64,000 nucleotides of DNA, from contig OX344763.1 in NCBI GenBank assembly GCA_947034895.1, positions 83,967,093-84,031,092 of the forward strand. The letters run 5' to 3'. Source of the stretch: Rhytidiadelphus loreus (lineage: Eukaryota; Streptophyta; Bryopsida; Hypnales; Hylocomiaceae). A program made the position numbers and the translations under genes. The notes under the pieces were generated by a model that was not told where the DNA came from, did not search any database, and saw nothing but the letters and a program-made list of their open reading frames with translations. Positions 36,230-48,781 of this stretch are shown piece by piece; position 1 is the first letter of the stretch; each line of letters opens with the position of its first letter.

Positions 36230-36750
36230 ACTATTGGTACAAATGAAGTTGTCCTACTACAAATGGTACAATCAATACACTTTTTGAACTAATTGTGAAG
36301 TTGTCCTACTACAAACAATACAATCAATACACTCTTTGAACTAATTGTGAAGCTGTCCTACTACAACAATACAATTAATACACTCTTTGAACTAATTGTG
36401 AAGTTATTCTACTACGAACAATACAATCATTACATTCTTTGAACTAGTTGTGAAGTTGTCCTACTACAAACAAAACAATCACTACATTCTTTGAACTAAT
36501 TGTAGTTCGAAGACTCTGAACTATATAAGGTCAGATTAAATGTACATAGTAACGTACATGTACATGTACACAAAAATGTACATTAGTACTAAGGTAAGTA
36601 CTAGAAATATAACATGTAGGTATATACACTCCAAACACTACATTAATTGAACTAAAGTAGATACTAGAAGTATAACATGGAAGTATACACTCCAAATACT
36701 ACATTCTTTGAACTAATTGTAGTTCAAGAACTCTGAACCTTGTACCTTGG
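36230..36750. repeat. Tandem minisatellite, ~64-bp units
   Basis: At least five copies of GAACTAATTGTGAAGTTGTCCTACTACAAACAATACAATCAATACACTCTTT at 36240-36510, followed by more diverged copies (TACACTCCAAACACTACATTCTTTGAACTAATTGTAGTT) to 36750. Confidence 0.75.
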
Positions 36751-38104
36751 TGAGTACAATTGGTACCCCTTAGTACAAAATTAATAGATGAACCATTACA
36801 AAAATTGATGATGTACTAGGAGATGAAGTAACTTACATAGTTCTTTTAAAAAAAAGTACATCCCAAACTTCAACTCTAGTCCTGCCAAAGTACAGAAGGT
36901 GAGCACTTGAAATACGAAGGCTTGAAGGATACGACTAAAAGGAATTAAACTAAAAGGAATTCAAAAAATATTGAATTAGAACTAAAAGAAAATAGAATGA
37001 AACTAAAAGATACAAACCTTCACTGATTAACTTAGTCATACGAGATTGTAAAGGCTTGCTCATATAGTGCCTTGCTGCTCCTTATGACAATAGTACTAGA
37101 CATACGCGGCATACTAAAGAATCCTAGGTAGTATGCAATGTTGCCTTGTTTGGACGTTGATGTTTCCTGAAATGCTTAAAATTTGATGCTTGCAGATAGT
37201 ACACTGACTTCTTTGAAATCAAGAGCTAGACTTAAAAGTTTCCTTAGTTTCTCTTTTGAACAACCTATTCAAATGACAAAAATTGCAATAGATAAAATAA
37301 AAAAAGACCTATAATCTGTGTTGACACAACAATAGTGTTCACTTGTTCATTTTGTCCAACAAATAGAAGCAATCCAGTCAACTATTAGTTCCCCCTCCAC
37401 CACTCTGAAACCATATTTGTGTGCATATGAGTCATGAGTACAAAAATTATTATAACGCAAATATGAAACTGTAAGCTAAGATCTTAGTTCTAATTGACAG
37501 TGAAAGATGATAGGCCCTATACTCTGAGTAGATTAAAGAGAAGTCATCCAATAGAATGGAGAAAATGCATTAAAAACAATAGATGATTCTATGATAACCG
37601 AGTACAAATTACTTTGGAAATCCTTCAAATGTACATGAGCAACTGCTACTCCTCTCTCTCTCACCAACTGACGATGTCTACAAATGAATGCCTCTTTGCC
37701 TCCTCGTCTTTGAGATCCTCCCTCACTACATTGTAATCCTCCGCCCTTCCACGAGGTCTTATCATATTGAATCCGACACATCAAATCTTACGTCAAACTA
37801 ATAACCCTAAACACCAAACATGCACCAAAACTAATATGCACCTTTGAACCGCAACCCTAAAACCATCGTAAAACATCTGAGCACCAAAACCACAACAACC
37901 AAAGCATCTTGTTGCCGGCTACGGATACCCCAAATTCATGAACCCTACTAAAGCTTCGAATTTACAGACCCAAACTCACGGACACTTTTGTCAAAAGTCC
38001 GGAGAAATTGCTGGAATATGTGGCATACCAAAATCGTATAGATTGTATAGTTTGCATTGGGTTGTACTTTGAGCCTGGGGGACGATTGTAGTGTGCTTTC
38101 ATCC
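36751..38104. other. Intergenic, nothing recognised
   Basis: AT-rich sequence without a supported gene; the short minus-strand ORF at 37533-37784 has no recognisable feature. Confidence 0.4.
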
Positions 38105-38656
38105 TTAAACTATGTCAAAAACCCCGGAAAGTCCTATGCGCAAGGAGGATTAGAAAACATCAACAATAAAAGTCAGGAATGGGCACAGAAATCCTGAAGG
38201 ACCAGCCTTAAACTCTCCGTTTGGAAATTCTTCCCGTTTACTATCGTTTACTCTGACCGTTCCTACCGGTCACCCGTTTAATCTGACCATTCTCTAATTC
38301 CCAGTTATCGTTGGATCCTCCCGTTTCATTTTTCACGGTACATTGTTGACATGTTCCCATTATTCTAGCTAGCTCCCGATAGTCTACTCATAGTCTCCAC
38401 TTCTAATGACTCCCAGTTCCGGTTCCAATTGGATTTTCTTGATGTATTCAGCAATTTCGGTTCTGGTTCTGGTGCAAGAAAAATAATTTCCTGCTTAACA
38501 ACTTTATCTATTTACGGTTTTCCTATCTTCTGGTTTTAAATACTATGCTATATACTCGCTTAAAGTTAAGGAAATCAAAAATTTATAAAGTAAAAATAAA
38601 AAAATTAACCCTATTATATAGTATCTAAGCTAATTGTGACTTTCTAGGTCACGACA
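38105..38656. repeat. Diverged relative of the retroelement 5' end/LTR
   Basis: Aligns along its whole length, in the same orientation, with 48270-48781: shared blocks are ACTATGCGCAAG-type, AGTCTACTCATAGTCTC, TAATTTCCTGCTTAAC, TTTTCCTATCTTCTGG and AGTATCTAAGCTAA, and both end in CACGACA. Flanking 5-mers do not match, so it is a truncated copy rather than a clean solo LTR. Confidence 0.65.
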
Positions 38657-38890
38657 CATACGCTACAAGCCTTTGCAACATTGAGGTGTGTACTTGAGAA
38701 GGAAGCAGACCATATGCCACATCGCACGCACACCCTTCCATTCGGGAAGAAGGTGGTCTCTAAGGTTTTGCCGGCCACATTCCATTGGAAAGAGACAATT
38801 CCCGATGTCAACGCTACAAATGCTGTGTTTGGGTTGGGAAAAGTCTCTCCTTCCAATATCATCAAAATCAGGAAATTGAACTTTCAAGGC
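38657..38890 (+). pseudogene. Fragment of a DUF7869-type gene
   Basis: Translation gives LQAFATLRCVLEKEADHMPH...HTLPFGKKVVSKVLPATFHW, which aligns with exon 2 of the gene at 6804-9907 (~7735-7880, ETLRSLLEARADHMPH...HTLPTSEKVGVKVLPA). Only ~75 codons survive. It abuts the truncated retroelement end at 38656, so the break is probably due to that insertion. It shows that the family had at least two divergent members here. Confidence 0.75.
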
Positions 38891-40310
38891 CATATTCATT
38901 AAATTGAGATAAAATGGTCATTTTGAGAACTTAAGGCCCTTCGATTCAAAGATAAGTTGTTGAAGGTTGGAATTAAAATAGGCATATAGTTAGAAAGCTT
39001 AGAACAATCCAACATCAAAACAATTAGGAAACGTGAATATGCAAAATGCAATTCCACATGAGTTGTGTAATAAGATGTGATATTTATAGAAGCGGACCCC
39101 CTTTACATTGAAGAACATGACTTTACTTGAATCAATTTATCTCACTCCTCTATATACTTCACTTCCTAGGAAATGAAATCTCGGAAAATTTAATCTTGCT
39201 AATTCTAATTGAATGTCTTTTGTAAAAATGTAGAGGCTATGTGCATAGAGAGCACTTGCCTATGCTAAAAATTGTTTTTTGTATATGAATGAGTATTCTA
39301 TTAATAGTAATGATCCTTCCACAAAAGGAAGACCACTATGAACGAGGATCACTCAGTAAACCAATGTTCTCGATGGAAGAATTACTATTTGTTGCCTCCT
39401 TGGCTGCCTCCAAGGCTTTTAACTTGGCCAATCCTTTGAAGATATCCTTGCATCGAGAAGGCTTGGGTGATCCACTGTCTTTACTGAAAGTACTGAAAAT
39501 CCCCATAATCATTAAATCCTTGGCCTCTCTCTTCCGCTTTCATTCAAGTCGCGGAATCTCGGTATTTAAAAGAGACCTAGAACCTCAAGGAGGCGGCTGT
39601 CGTACCGATCAATTCACAGTGCTTATGTACGGATCGACAATTGTTGTCGATCGTGTATAATTTGACCGCCGTAGGTCTCGAAGAATCGTTTAGCAGCATA
39701 TAGGTACAACGGAAGGCAAAGATACTCCGCCTACGGATTTAGAGGAGAAAGAGATAGGAATCTCTACAAGGCGTGGAACCTGCTGTGCACTGCATGCACC
39801 CAACGGGACCTTATTTATTTGATCTCCATCCCTGGGATCTATATTAAGCTCCTCGATTTGGACAACGTGATGTGCGATTGTCACTGGCAACAAAACTCCA
39901 TCCTTGAGACGAGGATCCATACTCCACTCTTCGTCATCCGCATATAATTTTTTGTGCGGGGTGTTTGGGGTTTGCAAAGTCAACGATTGTGAACGCAATC
40001 AACTTGGGGTAGAGCAGGTCCTCTTCATTAGTGATGGTGAGCAAATTGGGGTCCTCATTGGACCCCAACTAGGTGGGCTATCTACCACGCCTTCCTCTAC
40101 ATTCCCTTCGAAAAGTCGATGGCCGTCGAAGTTGCATCGGTGGCCGAGCCCAAGAGGTAAGGCTTAGAATAGAAGGACGGCACGAAGCTCCCTCCAATCG
40201 AGTCGGACCTCATTGAAAGTGACACATCCGATCCAGACAACAAGCTCCTTGTCAGTGGTTCCCTCTGTTGGAGAAAGTGTAGAATGGATCCTCTGACCTA
40301 TAGCAATGGC
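38891..40310 (-). other. Region with possible decayed exons, unassigned
   Basis: Minus-strand ORFs at 39690-39998 and around 40100-40310 have mixed hydrophilic composition and no stops over ~100 codons. A splice acceptor-like TATAG lies near 40303. They may be exons of the same locus as the genes further right, but the frames cannot be joined with confidence and no family is recognised. Confidence 0.3.
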
Positions 40311-40332
40311 AATGAACAAACATCTTTCACAA

Positions 40333-40501
40333 TTATCCTCGACCCAAAGATAACACACATCCTTCACAATTATCCTCGACCCAAAGATAACACACATCCT
40401 AAACAATTATCATCGATCCAAAGATAACATACATCCTTCACAATTATCCTCGACCCAAAGATAACACACATCCTCTACAATTTTCCTCGACCTAAAGATA
40501 A
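40333..40501. repeat. Five tandem copies of a 37-bp unit with a 21-nt hairpin
   Basis: Each 37-bp unit holds a 21-nt imperfect palindrome (stem TTATCCT.../...AAGATAA) followed by CACACATCCTTCACAA. The hairpins start at 40333, 40370, 40407, 40444 and 40481. The same 21-nt hairpin occurs singly at six other places between 42.2 and 48.8 kb. Confidence 0.8.
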
Positions 40502-40695
40502 CTCAACATAGAAGACAAACACATATTGAACAAAACAGTACCCCCCAAAGAGGCCAAAAATCTTGATCAAATTTCAAAATTTTACTAACACATATGAATG
40601 AAATTTACATAAAAATCGATATTCACAAAAATAATGTACAACGAGTTCTATGATTGACTGAGACACGGAGAAGTCTATTTCTTCCTTCGTCTCTC

Positions 40696-41731
40696 TTATT
40701 GAATCACTAGATTCATCCCCCGCAACACGAATCGAGACTTGAATGCCTTGGCGGACATCCTCATCCCTTCCAATATGTGTTGGACTTTATTGTCGAATGT
40801 AGACAAGGGCGCCACGCCTATGCAGTTCCGATCTACGAATTCACGAAGGCGTCTGAGTGGACAATCCTCGTGTAGTCTCTTCAGCCACGGAATGAGAGTG
40901 CCTAAGAGCGCTTTGTCTCTACGTATGCACGGGTTCCAACTCTCAAGGTATATGCAATTTCCATTCTCATTGACAACGCCCTTTTGCGGAGAATCGTCAA
41001 TGAGAATAGTATTGTCCTTGTTGAAGGAGATGGGATCATGAGGGGTCTAGGAACAATTCCTCTTCAAGCACTTTGAAAAGTAGATTCTTCCACAAACTCC
41101 CAACCTAATGAAGAAATTTCCCTTCGGAGATTTCTACCGTCCTACAGTTGTCCTGACCTAGGATGTGGTAGGGAGCCTTGCAATTCTGGAAGAAGAAACT
41201 TGCAACGGGCTCCACCGTCTTCTTGAACATGGAGCTCCAAACTACGACGCGATTTGAAATCCTTGAAACCTCATCTAAGAATTCATGGACATTGGGACGA
41301 ACGAAGACGGCCTTCGTTCCAATGAGAGTGGAGGTTCAATTGGAGAATATATTATTTTGGATTGTGTAATGCTTTTTCTTCTTATAGGGCCCTTGACCCT
41401 AGCTCTCACACAGTACTCCGTTCAAATCAAACACAATATTCAACCACTTTTGTCACGGTTGGACCACTAACGAGGACACACTCCGCGGTGCTCTTTTTTC
41501 GCAACCAGCCATTACTACATGATCAAACAAAACAAGAAAGAGATGTAGTTACTTATTGAAAGGCAGAATCATGTGACCCATACAACGGTAAAAAGCATTG
41601 AACCCCACTAAGCGACTATAGAATCCCTTCGTTAAGTGATTGTTTGAATGCCAACGGGCGGTGCACACTTCTAAGTTATCCGCGCTGGGCACAAACATGG
41701 ACAATATCAATTCATTAGACACTACATCCAT
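40696..41731 (-). pseudogene. FCP1/NIF-type HAD phosphatase relic
   Basis: Minus-strand motifs in order: VFDLNGVL (catalytic Asp-box variant of plant NIF-like proteins, 41417-41434), VFVRPNVHEFLDEV (~41290), VVVWSSM (~41245), APYHILGQD and ILIDDSPQKGVVN (40975-41010), followed by SWNPC, a WLKRL helix and a C-terminal helix ending at the TAA at 40696. This is the FCP1 homology fold that in its family removes phosphate from the RNA polymerase II C-terminal tail or related substrates. An upstream exon (to ~41731) is joined by a probable short intron (~41510-41550). Breaks: TAG just after the Asp-box, TGA at ~41339, TAG at ~41132 and a frameshift near 41040. It is hence a pseudogene unless some of these lie in unrecognised introns. 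The hairpin tandem array lies ~200 bp downstream. Confidence 0.75.
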
Positions 41732-42018
41732 TGAAGAAAAGTGTCACGTATATTTATTTCAATTTAATTTATGATATACCCGGTCTAACGGTTTTGTTGA
41801 TTTCTAACCAATTGTATACAAGTACCAACTACAGTCCATTCCGGTATCTACACTATGCTACAAACGTAGTCACAGAGTGGCAGTCCGTCCACACCTCACA
41901 ATCAGAGACTGTACATTCTCTCCTATCAGATTGAAGGAATTGATATGAGAGTCTCTCACAAGAAATATGAATACGATGGAAGCCAAAACAAACATCCAGC
42001 ACATCACATTGGACAGAC

Positions 42019-44866
42019 TCATGAATAATCGTAGGGATCTAAGGATGGATGAGAGTGTACATGGCCAAAATCATCATCCAAATAATCCCTGTAGTCGACA
42101 GTCTCTTTGTCGTCGTTTGGGGGATTTTCTAGCTCTATCTCCATCTCTGGTACTTGCGGCTCAATTGGAGGGGGGATAGGATCTGGAACAACATCACCCT
42201 CTTTGTACATCTCCGGGACCGACTCTGCTTGCGCCTCCAATCTAGGGGGTTGACTCAAATTATCCTCGCCTCGAGGATAATCCACAACACTATCAGCTCC
42301 CTTTGTTCTGGTTCCATAGAGAGCAATCTCTTCCTGGATCTATTGATGTGGTCTATCAACTGGAAGAGAGAACCCCTGGTCTTGTTCCATTGGAGGAGGT
42401 GAAGGGGGAGTAGTATCTTCTTGGGCTAGAGGTAGAGGATCATCTTTGCCTCGAGGATAATCCTCAGTGATGGAATCAGTTGCATGCTGACTTGTGGCTT
42501 TTGAAGCACTACCAATGTCATGTGCATCAAGTTGACTAGCTAAGTTGAGAGGCAGTAGGGTCCTGTGATTGTGTTCTTAGAGAAACATTCTCTTCACGCA
42601 ATTTCTCAAGTTCCTTCTTCAATGCCTCTTTCTCTACCAGCTCCTCTGCCCTTTTTCTTGCCTCCTCTGCCTTCTTGAAGGCCTTCCTCTCCTCTCTCTA
42701 CCTCCAAAAATCCTTTAGTTCCTCCTTTGTAGGACGGAGAGGAATTTGAGTTGGATCTGCAGCATCTCTGGACGCGGAATCACAAGGAGGTCGTGGCTCT
42801 ACCAGCGAAGTTGCTCCTTGGGTTCCCCTGGAGGTTCCCGCACCATCAACATCCGGACCATCATAGTTAAAGTCCTCCATATCGGAATAGAAGTCCTCCA
42901 TGTCGTTGATGATGATGTCTGGTATGATGTCTTCCATGGGCGTCTTTCCGATCTTCTTCTTCTTCCGCGTACCCGCTTCCGACTCTTCGATTCCCTTGGA
43001 CACGGATTTGGGATCCTGGTTCTATACATGGGAGTCTTCCACTTCCACATTTCCTCCTTGGACAATATTGGTGTTTGTCCCAAATTCATCGATCCCAAGG
43101 TTGGTGGCCCCCTTGTCACTAGGAAATTCTTGTGGGGCTTCCACGTTGCGATCGATTGAGGGTGTGGAATCCGAGTCCAGGTCTAGAGTTTCAAGGTTAC
43201 ACGGACGCTTGTAATCTGGAAGATATGGCGAGTTCTCATGGCAGAAATCGTTAATGTCTAATTTACTACCATACGTCGCCATCTCTCGAAGTTTTTGAGA
43301 TGCATGCCTCTTAGTTAGGCCATAATAAAAGAGGCCATACATCTACAATACAAGAAGCAGTTGTTAATACTTATTTTCCAGACATAATGACCCATCCTAA
43401 GAAACTATCTTTGATCTAAAGATAACACAGCAATAGACATAGATGCATCTAACAGAACGAGCTAATATAACAATATACCAAAAAGCAATCAGAAACATTT
43501 ATCTTCAAGCCGAAGATAAATCATAGAGTCGCACCTTAGCAGCAATCACGAACTTCGAGCCTATATAAACGCCGATGACGTTTTCTCCTATCATGGCAAA
43601 ACTCTAGAGAATGTCAATATAGAACTCCATCCTGAGCTCACTCGGATGGACTCTATACTTTACCTCCATGTTCTTTTGGAAATTAGTGTAGTAAGGAATG
43701 TCATCGGTAGAGTATACCTTCTTCACTGCTTCCTTGTATTTTGGCTCCCCGTCATTGCATTTCTTCATTAGAAATAGGAGCTTCACGGGGGTGGCATTGC
43801 TTGGTTGGTTAAGTTGTCCAACCTCTTAGCATTACTTAATATGTAGGTTGAGACTCTAACCTCGTACCATGTCATCTTCGACACCACAAATTTCTTTGCC
43901 GCGTCCATGTCATAGGAATTCCCCACAATCCATAACGAGATGTCTGGAGTAGATAACACCGGCCTCAGGTGATCATCCTAAAAATTCAATAATGGCAAGC
44001 ATGGTGGACTGTCACCAGATCCCGGATTCGGCCTTGGGAGGATTCGGAAATCAATCACAGCGAGGCCAAGTTCTCTAATGACGTAGGGCCATATGTGGGT
44101 CGTCACAAGAGCTTGGGAATAGCATTGGTGGCCTCGAATAAACACATCTCCTCTTGAAGGCTCCACTCGCTTCTTCATCTTCAAGAAATTTCTTGAACAT
44201 GGGATAGACCATTAACAATTTTTGATTGTCCTTGTAGTCTATGGTTGTCTTCTTCTTCGCCTCGATGGTAAGGTGTTTTACAAAGAATTGGTTGGGTGTT
44301 GCCGTAAGGAGGAAATCCTACGATGTTGAAGAAAAGAAGTTGTCACGCTTCCATTGCCTCCACACCACGTCGATGACATCCCCATTTCTGTCTTTGAATT
44401 TCAAGGACTTATTGAGGGCCATTAAGTCTTCCATGATGACCTTCTTACGCTCCCTGCGCTCTACCCAATGCTTGGCTTTATAGTTGTCCTCGCACAGGAT
44501 CTTTGCCGTCCTTATAGAGACCTTTGGGTAGTCTCGTGTGTGTCCATCTATTCTCCCGAGCAGATGGAGGACATAATCCTTCAGATCTTTGTCCGTGAAG
44601 TGTCCCATGTGCTTGAAGAACTCCCTCTTGAGCGAGAAGTTCTTTGCATTGAAGGTCTTCGCACTGTTGTAGGATTTCCACGTCATAGGATCAATTAGCG
44701 ATCCATCAGTGTGCTTCGTGAGGAACTCCTCCCACATTTGATAGGTCTCATTGGCCAAGGTTATTATGCAAATTTCGTTTTTCACATCAGACGCCAGTTT
44801 GACTTGAATGCCTTCCTTGTTCGGGTTGATGCTGCCATATCGGATCATGACAGCGTCCACAAATTC
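42019..44866 (-). pseudogene. Unknown multi-exon gene, 3' part, decayed
   Basis: Two exons, 43535-44866 and 42019-43342, are joined by a 192-nt GT-AG intron (donor AAG|GTGCGA, acceptor TTGTAG). The first encodes a basic, globular-looking region (MWEEFLTKHTDG..., WRQWKRDNFF) with at least two frameshifts. The second encodes an acidic, Pro-rich part with a nuclear-localisation-like RKKKKIGK, a Glu/Lys/Arg coiled coil at ~42560-42690 and a tail ending PSLDPYDYS. TAG codons interrupt it at ~43020, ~42700 and ~42345. The acceptor GAGCAG at 44867 leads back to a further exon at 48827-49430. The family is not recognised. Confidence 0.5.
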
Positions 44867-45029
44867 CTGCTCAAACAGATATTCACGATATTAGCAAGCA
44901 TCTTAAAGCACTCAAAAGATTTACAGATTATCAAACAATTAACCTCGGCCTGAGGATAACTCACACGAAGACCACATAATAATTATTTAGAAATAAGAGT
45001 CCTTCTAAAAGAAATGCGTAAAGACAACT

Positions 45030-48000
45030 AGAGCATGGATGTCGTAGCACAAGAAAGTCAAGTTCCTTCTCTAAGACCGGAAAAGGTCCTAAAGTGACTC
45101 GTTTATCGTTCCCACAGAGATTTGTTACCAATTACTCGTAACCGGAAATACGGATAATGATTACCACAACAAACCCAAGCAAAACCTACTCAAATCTGGT
45201 CAAGAGTCTACTCTATTTTTCCTAATCTTGATTCTAGCTCTTTTTTCCTAATCTTACACTACCTAGAATCTATCTTTAGTCAAAAATTGGAACCGGAAAC
45301 AGGGTAGCTAATCCAACTTCCCTGCACCCTAAGGTGTTATTCTGGTTGCCTAACAATTGTAACTGGAATCCGGTTTAACCTCTGAACCAAGAGGAATCTG
45401 CGTATTGTGATTAAGGAAGGAAGCTTAAACCCTACCCTCTGAGTTTTAGAGTGTCAAGAGTGCCACTGAGAAATAAAAAGACGACAACATACAAACACAC
45501 ACATAAAATATCCCAACTGGAATTCCTTTACAACTAAACCAGATTTGAACCCAGTTCAGTAGGTCACACAAAGAATCCTCAGTCGAAAAGCTAACTAATA
45601 CTACAATGATGGCCTACTAAGTTAGTCTAAACCCTTGGCAAAATTCGGGACGGACGAGTTAGAAAGTTGTTACCTTCCCTATATGTTTTCGGTTACTAGA
45701 GAACCTATCCACCCGAAAACTGAAGTTGTCTGGCAAATCAACGGTTGTAACTTCAGCCTACTAGGACTATCTCCATTCACAGGAAACACGAACCGATCAC
45801 ACTAAGGGATCAAGAAATTGTCATCATGCTCAGACCTACTTAACAATCCAAAGATCTGGATAAACCTAGTATCCGGGCACACTTCCTACCTACCTATTCC
45901 TGCAACTCTATTGAACATACTCCAACAACATTACTCATGAGAATACACGCAGCCACCAAATGTGAATTAGAAAAACTGATTTTAATTACACGATGCTAGG
46001 AAAACAAGGTATGAAAATTCACACTAACCACTAAAAATCTGGATCCTAAGCGGTCTACAACCCAAAGAACTTTTCAGCCCAAGGGAATCAAAAGCAAAAC
46101 CCCAAGGGAATGACGTGTGTCATTCTCCTTATCCTCCTCCTCGTTGACTTTCACTAAAGTCCAAAAACTACCCGGGAAAAATGGATCTCAGATCCGCTAA
46201 ATCTGAATCTAGGCAAGTCCAAAAGAAATTTCCTACTCACCTAAAAGCAACTTGGAAACTACCTTTCCACCAAAAACTTAGGTTTTCAGCCGCCATCCTA
46301 CTATTCTACTTAACTCTAAAGCTACTTCTTCTACCGCTTTGTTGGAGTCTTTACTGAAGAGGTGGCACTCTTCTTTGCTGGCTGTTTTTGGGCAAAACCG
46401 GACACATTTGAAGCCCGATGCTTCTTCATTTTAGTCTTCTGGGCCTTCAGTTTTGTCTTCTTCCATTTGGGGGCCGCCAACTCTTGATCCAGATCTGAGT
46501 AGGGCTCGAACTCCTCTCCTGTTCTAGAACCGAAATCTTCTTCTTCTTCCTCTGATTTGTCTTCTTCTTCTTCTTCGGTATCCAACTCGATTGGTCTTTT
46601 CTAGGATTCCGCCCTCCTCTTCGCTGCTTCACTTGGGGATGGGGAAACATTTGAGGTTTTGCTTTGTGGTGTTTCCCGTCCCCCTTCCTTGCCTTTGGCT
46701 TGACCTCGAGTTAGAGATCCGGGTGTAGATGTACGCTCAACACCGGATTCCTGCATAACACTATCCTTAGCCGGTGTGGTGACATCCACACTTCCCGGAG
46801 ACTTTCTGGACTTATCCCGACCTAAGGTCGACAAATGACGACTCTCAGACTGTAGGGGTTTAGAATGGGTGCCCTCCTTCTTTTCGATAAGTTCCGGTCT
46901 TGTTTCCAGTTTTGGAAGCTGACTGCCCTCTCCCACTACTCCCCTCATTTGAACAAGTAACTCTTCCATCTGTGAATGGAAAGTAACTAGGACGCTGATG
47001 ACCTTATCCCCTACTTTACCTTCCCCTTCTAAGACTTTCTCATCAAAGAGCTTGGCCTTGTTTAGTATCTCAGTCGGATGCGTAATAAACTCTGCAATCC
47101 GGTCAAGCATTTCTTTTGACTGGATAGAGTGTTTCCTCTCTTGCTCACTTTCCTGCTTCTTCTCACTCATCTCCTTCTTTAGGGCAATCACTTCATCCAT
47201 TAGCCCCGTAATTTTCGCCTTTCCGGCCCTTCCCTCAACGTCTTGAATGAGATTCCTCACACTGACTTATAGGAATGTCTCCTAACAATTTACACACACG
47301 TATTATGGTTCCTCTTTCTTTCTCGTATCTCTCCCTGACTTGGGTGAGATCCTTAATGACCGTCTTAAGAGGATCACTTTCCCAGACTGTGTCTCTTTCC
47401 TCCCTTTTCTCTCTCTCTGTGTCTCTCTTCTCTTTCCCTTTGTTCCGGTTTTCCCTTGCCGGAATCCCCAGAAGACTCTTCATTTTTCTCCACATCTTCT
47501 TCTTCTGAGTTTGGTTTCATTTTGTGGGCTAGTTTCACTTCCTGAACCTTATATTCATGTTGCTCTTGTACCCTCATCATGTGCGTGGTGTAGGTGTAAG
47601 TGAAAGAGAAATGGGGAAAGACTAGACGGTTTAGTTTTCCCGACTGACCTATAAAGTTTCCCTACGTGATCCTGTAGCACTAGATCCCAGTCGACTTTCC
47701 GGTCTCTTGATAGAGCACCAAAAATCGTATTACCCAAGGTTATAGTTAGCCGGGTGCCCCTATCCGGACTGAGGATGGGAACCAAAAACTCCAATACTTT
47801 TCTCTCTTGGTCGTTCTTGCACTCACTCACGGTGTACCCATCCTTAGGGTGAGGAGGGTTCAAGAACTTACCCACTGTATACTTGTCTGTCCTTGAAGCA
47901 GGTCCTTCTCCTCCTTTAGTAAACCCATAAACTTCCGCCAAACTACCGGGATCCACTTGTCCGGAACAACCCTCATGGTCTTCTTCCACTCGTTCGACTG

Positions 48001-48781
48001 CAGATGTAGCACCTCCCGTGCCATCACCTCGTCTTTGAAGTTCCACGGTCGCTCTAGCAATCTGGTGTAGCCAAACTGGCTCAAATCTTCTAACAGATCC
48101 GCCCTCTCCTTTGCATTGTCCGGAATCACTAGGCTGACATTCTTCAATGACACCTTCGTGGTCGCAGTCTCCTCCTCGGACTCACTTCCGGTCATAGTGG
48201 CTTTCCTTCTTTCAAACCCTTACAATAGTTTTTCACAGTGCCCATTGATTCTACCACTATACTGAAACGAAAACTATGTTGGGAAACCCGGAAACTACTA
48301 TGCGCAAGAGGAATAGAAAACACCAACAGTGAAAATCAGAAATGGGCACAGGAACCCTAATTGACCCGACTTAAACTCTTCGTTCGAGAATGCCTCCCAT
48401 TTCCTCCCGTTTGATCCTACCGTTCCTGTTTATTGCTCGTTAATCCGACCGTTCCCTAATTGCCGGATACCGTTGATGTGTCCTAATTAACTCCAGTTGG
48501 CTCCCGATAGTCTACTCATAGTCTCTACTTCTAATGATTCCCAGTTTCGGTTCCGAATTAGATTTCTTGGTGTATTCGGTAACTCTGGTTCCGGTTAAAA
48601 TGCAAGAAAAGTAATTTCCTGCTTAACCACTTTATCAATTTATGGTTTTCCTATCTTCTGGTTTCAAATACTATGCTATGTACCCGCTTAAGTCTAAGAA
48701 AATCAAAAATTTATAAAGAAAAAATAAAATAAACCCTATTATATAGTATCTAAGCTAATATTGACGTTTTGGATCACGACA
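45030..48781 (-). mobile_element. 3.75-kb retroelement with gag-like ORF only, inserted in an intron
   Basis: Bounded by the 5-bp direct repeat ATGGA (45025-45029 and 48782-48786), with termini TGTCGT...ACGACA. Read on the minus strand it starts with a ~505-bp leader/LTR-like segment (48781-48277, related to 38105-38656), then a gag-like ORF (48195-46331), then non-coding sequence. Its left end (45030-45220) recurs at 15650-15845. No pol is present, so it would need enzymes from another element. A matching second LTR was not found at the left end, so the class (LARD/TR-GAG-like or another type) is open. It sits in the intron joining the exons at 48827 and 44866. Confidence 0.7.
46331..48195 (-). 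pseudogene. Gag-like retroelement ORF, copy B
   Basis: Begins MTGSESEEE at 48195 and ends PTKR at 46331. Colinear with copy A (21289-23130): RPWNFKDEV, EVYGFTKGGEG, KFLNPPHPKDG, LEFLVPILSPD and LGNTIF blocks, then a Glu/Lys/Arg-rich coiled coil (~47060-47240), a Ser/Thr-rich linker and a Glu-rich C-terminus. Frameshifts occur at ~47935 (one base lost in the codon before the EVYGF block) and between 47555 and 47240, and a TAG lies at ~46602. Unlike copy A it decays by frameshift as well as by stops. Presumed to form particles or bind RNA, by analogy with gag; unproven. Confidence 0.65.

Noticed and set aside
48235..48276. tRNA-like 5' half next to the retroelement leader (AGTATAGTGGTAG on the minus strand)
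   Set aside because: Resembles a tRNA A-box by sequence but has no acceptor, anticodon or T-arm partner; too short to support a tRNA gene or a primer-binding site.
38105..48781. One 10.7-kb LTR retrotransposon with LTRs at 38105-38656 and 48277-48781
   Set aside because: The two repeats are too diverged, outer flanks do not match, the interior holds unrelated genes, and an exact ATGGA duplication instead defines an element at 45030-48781.
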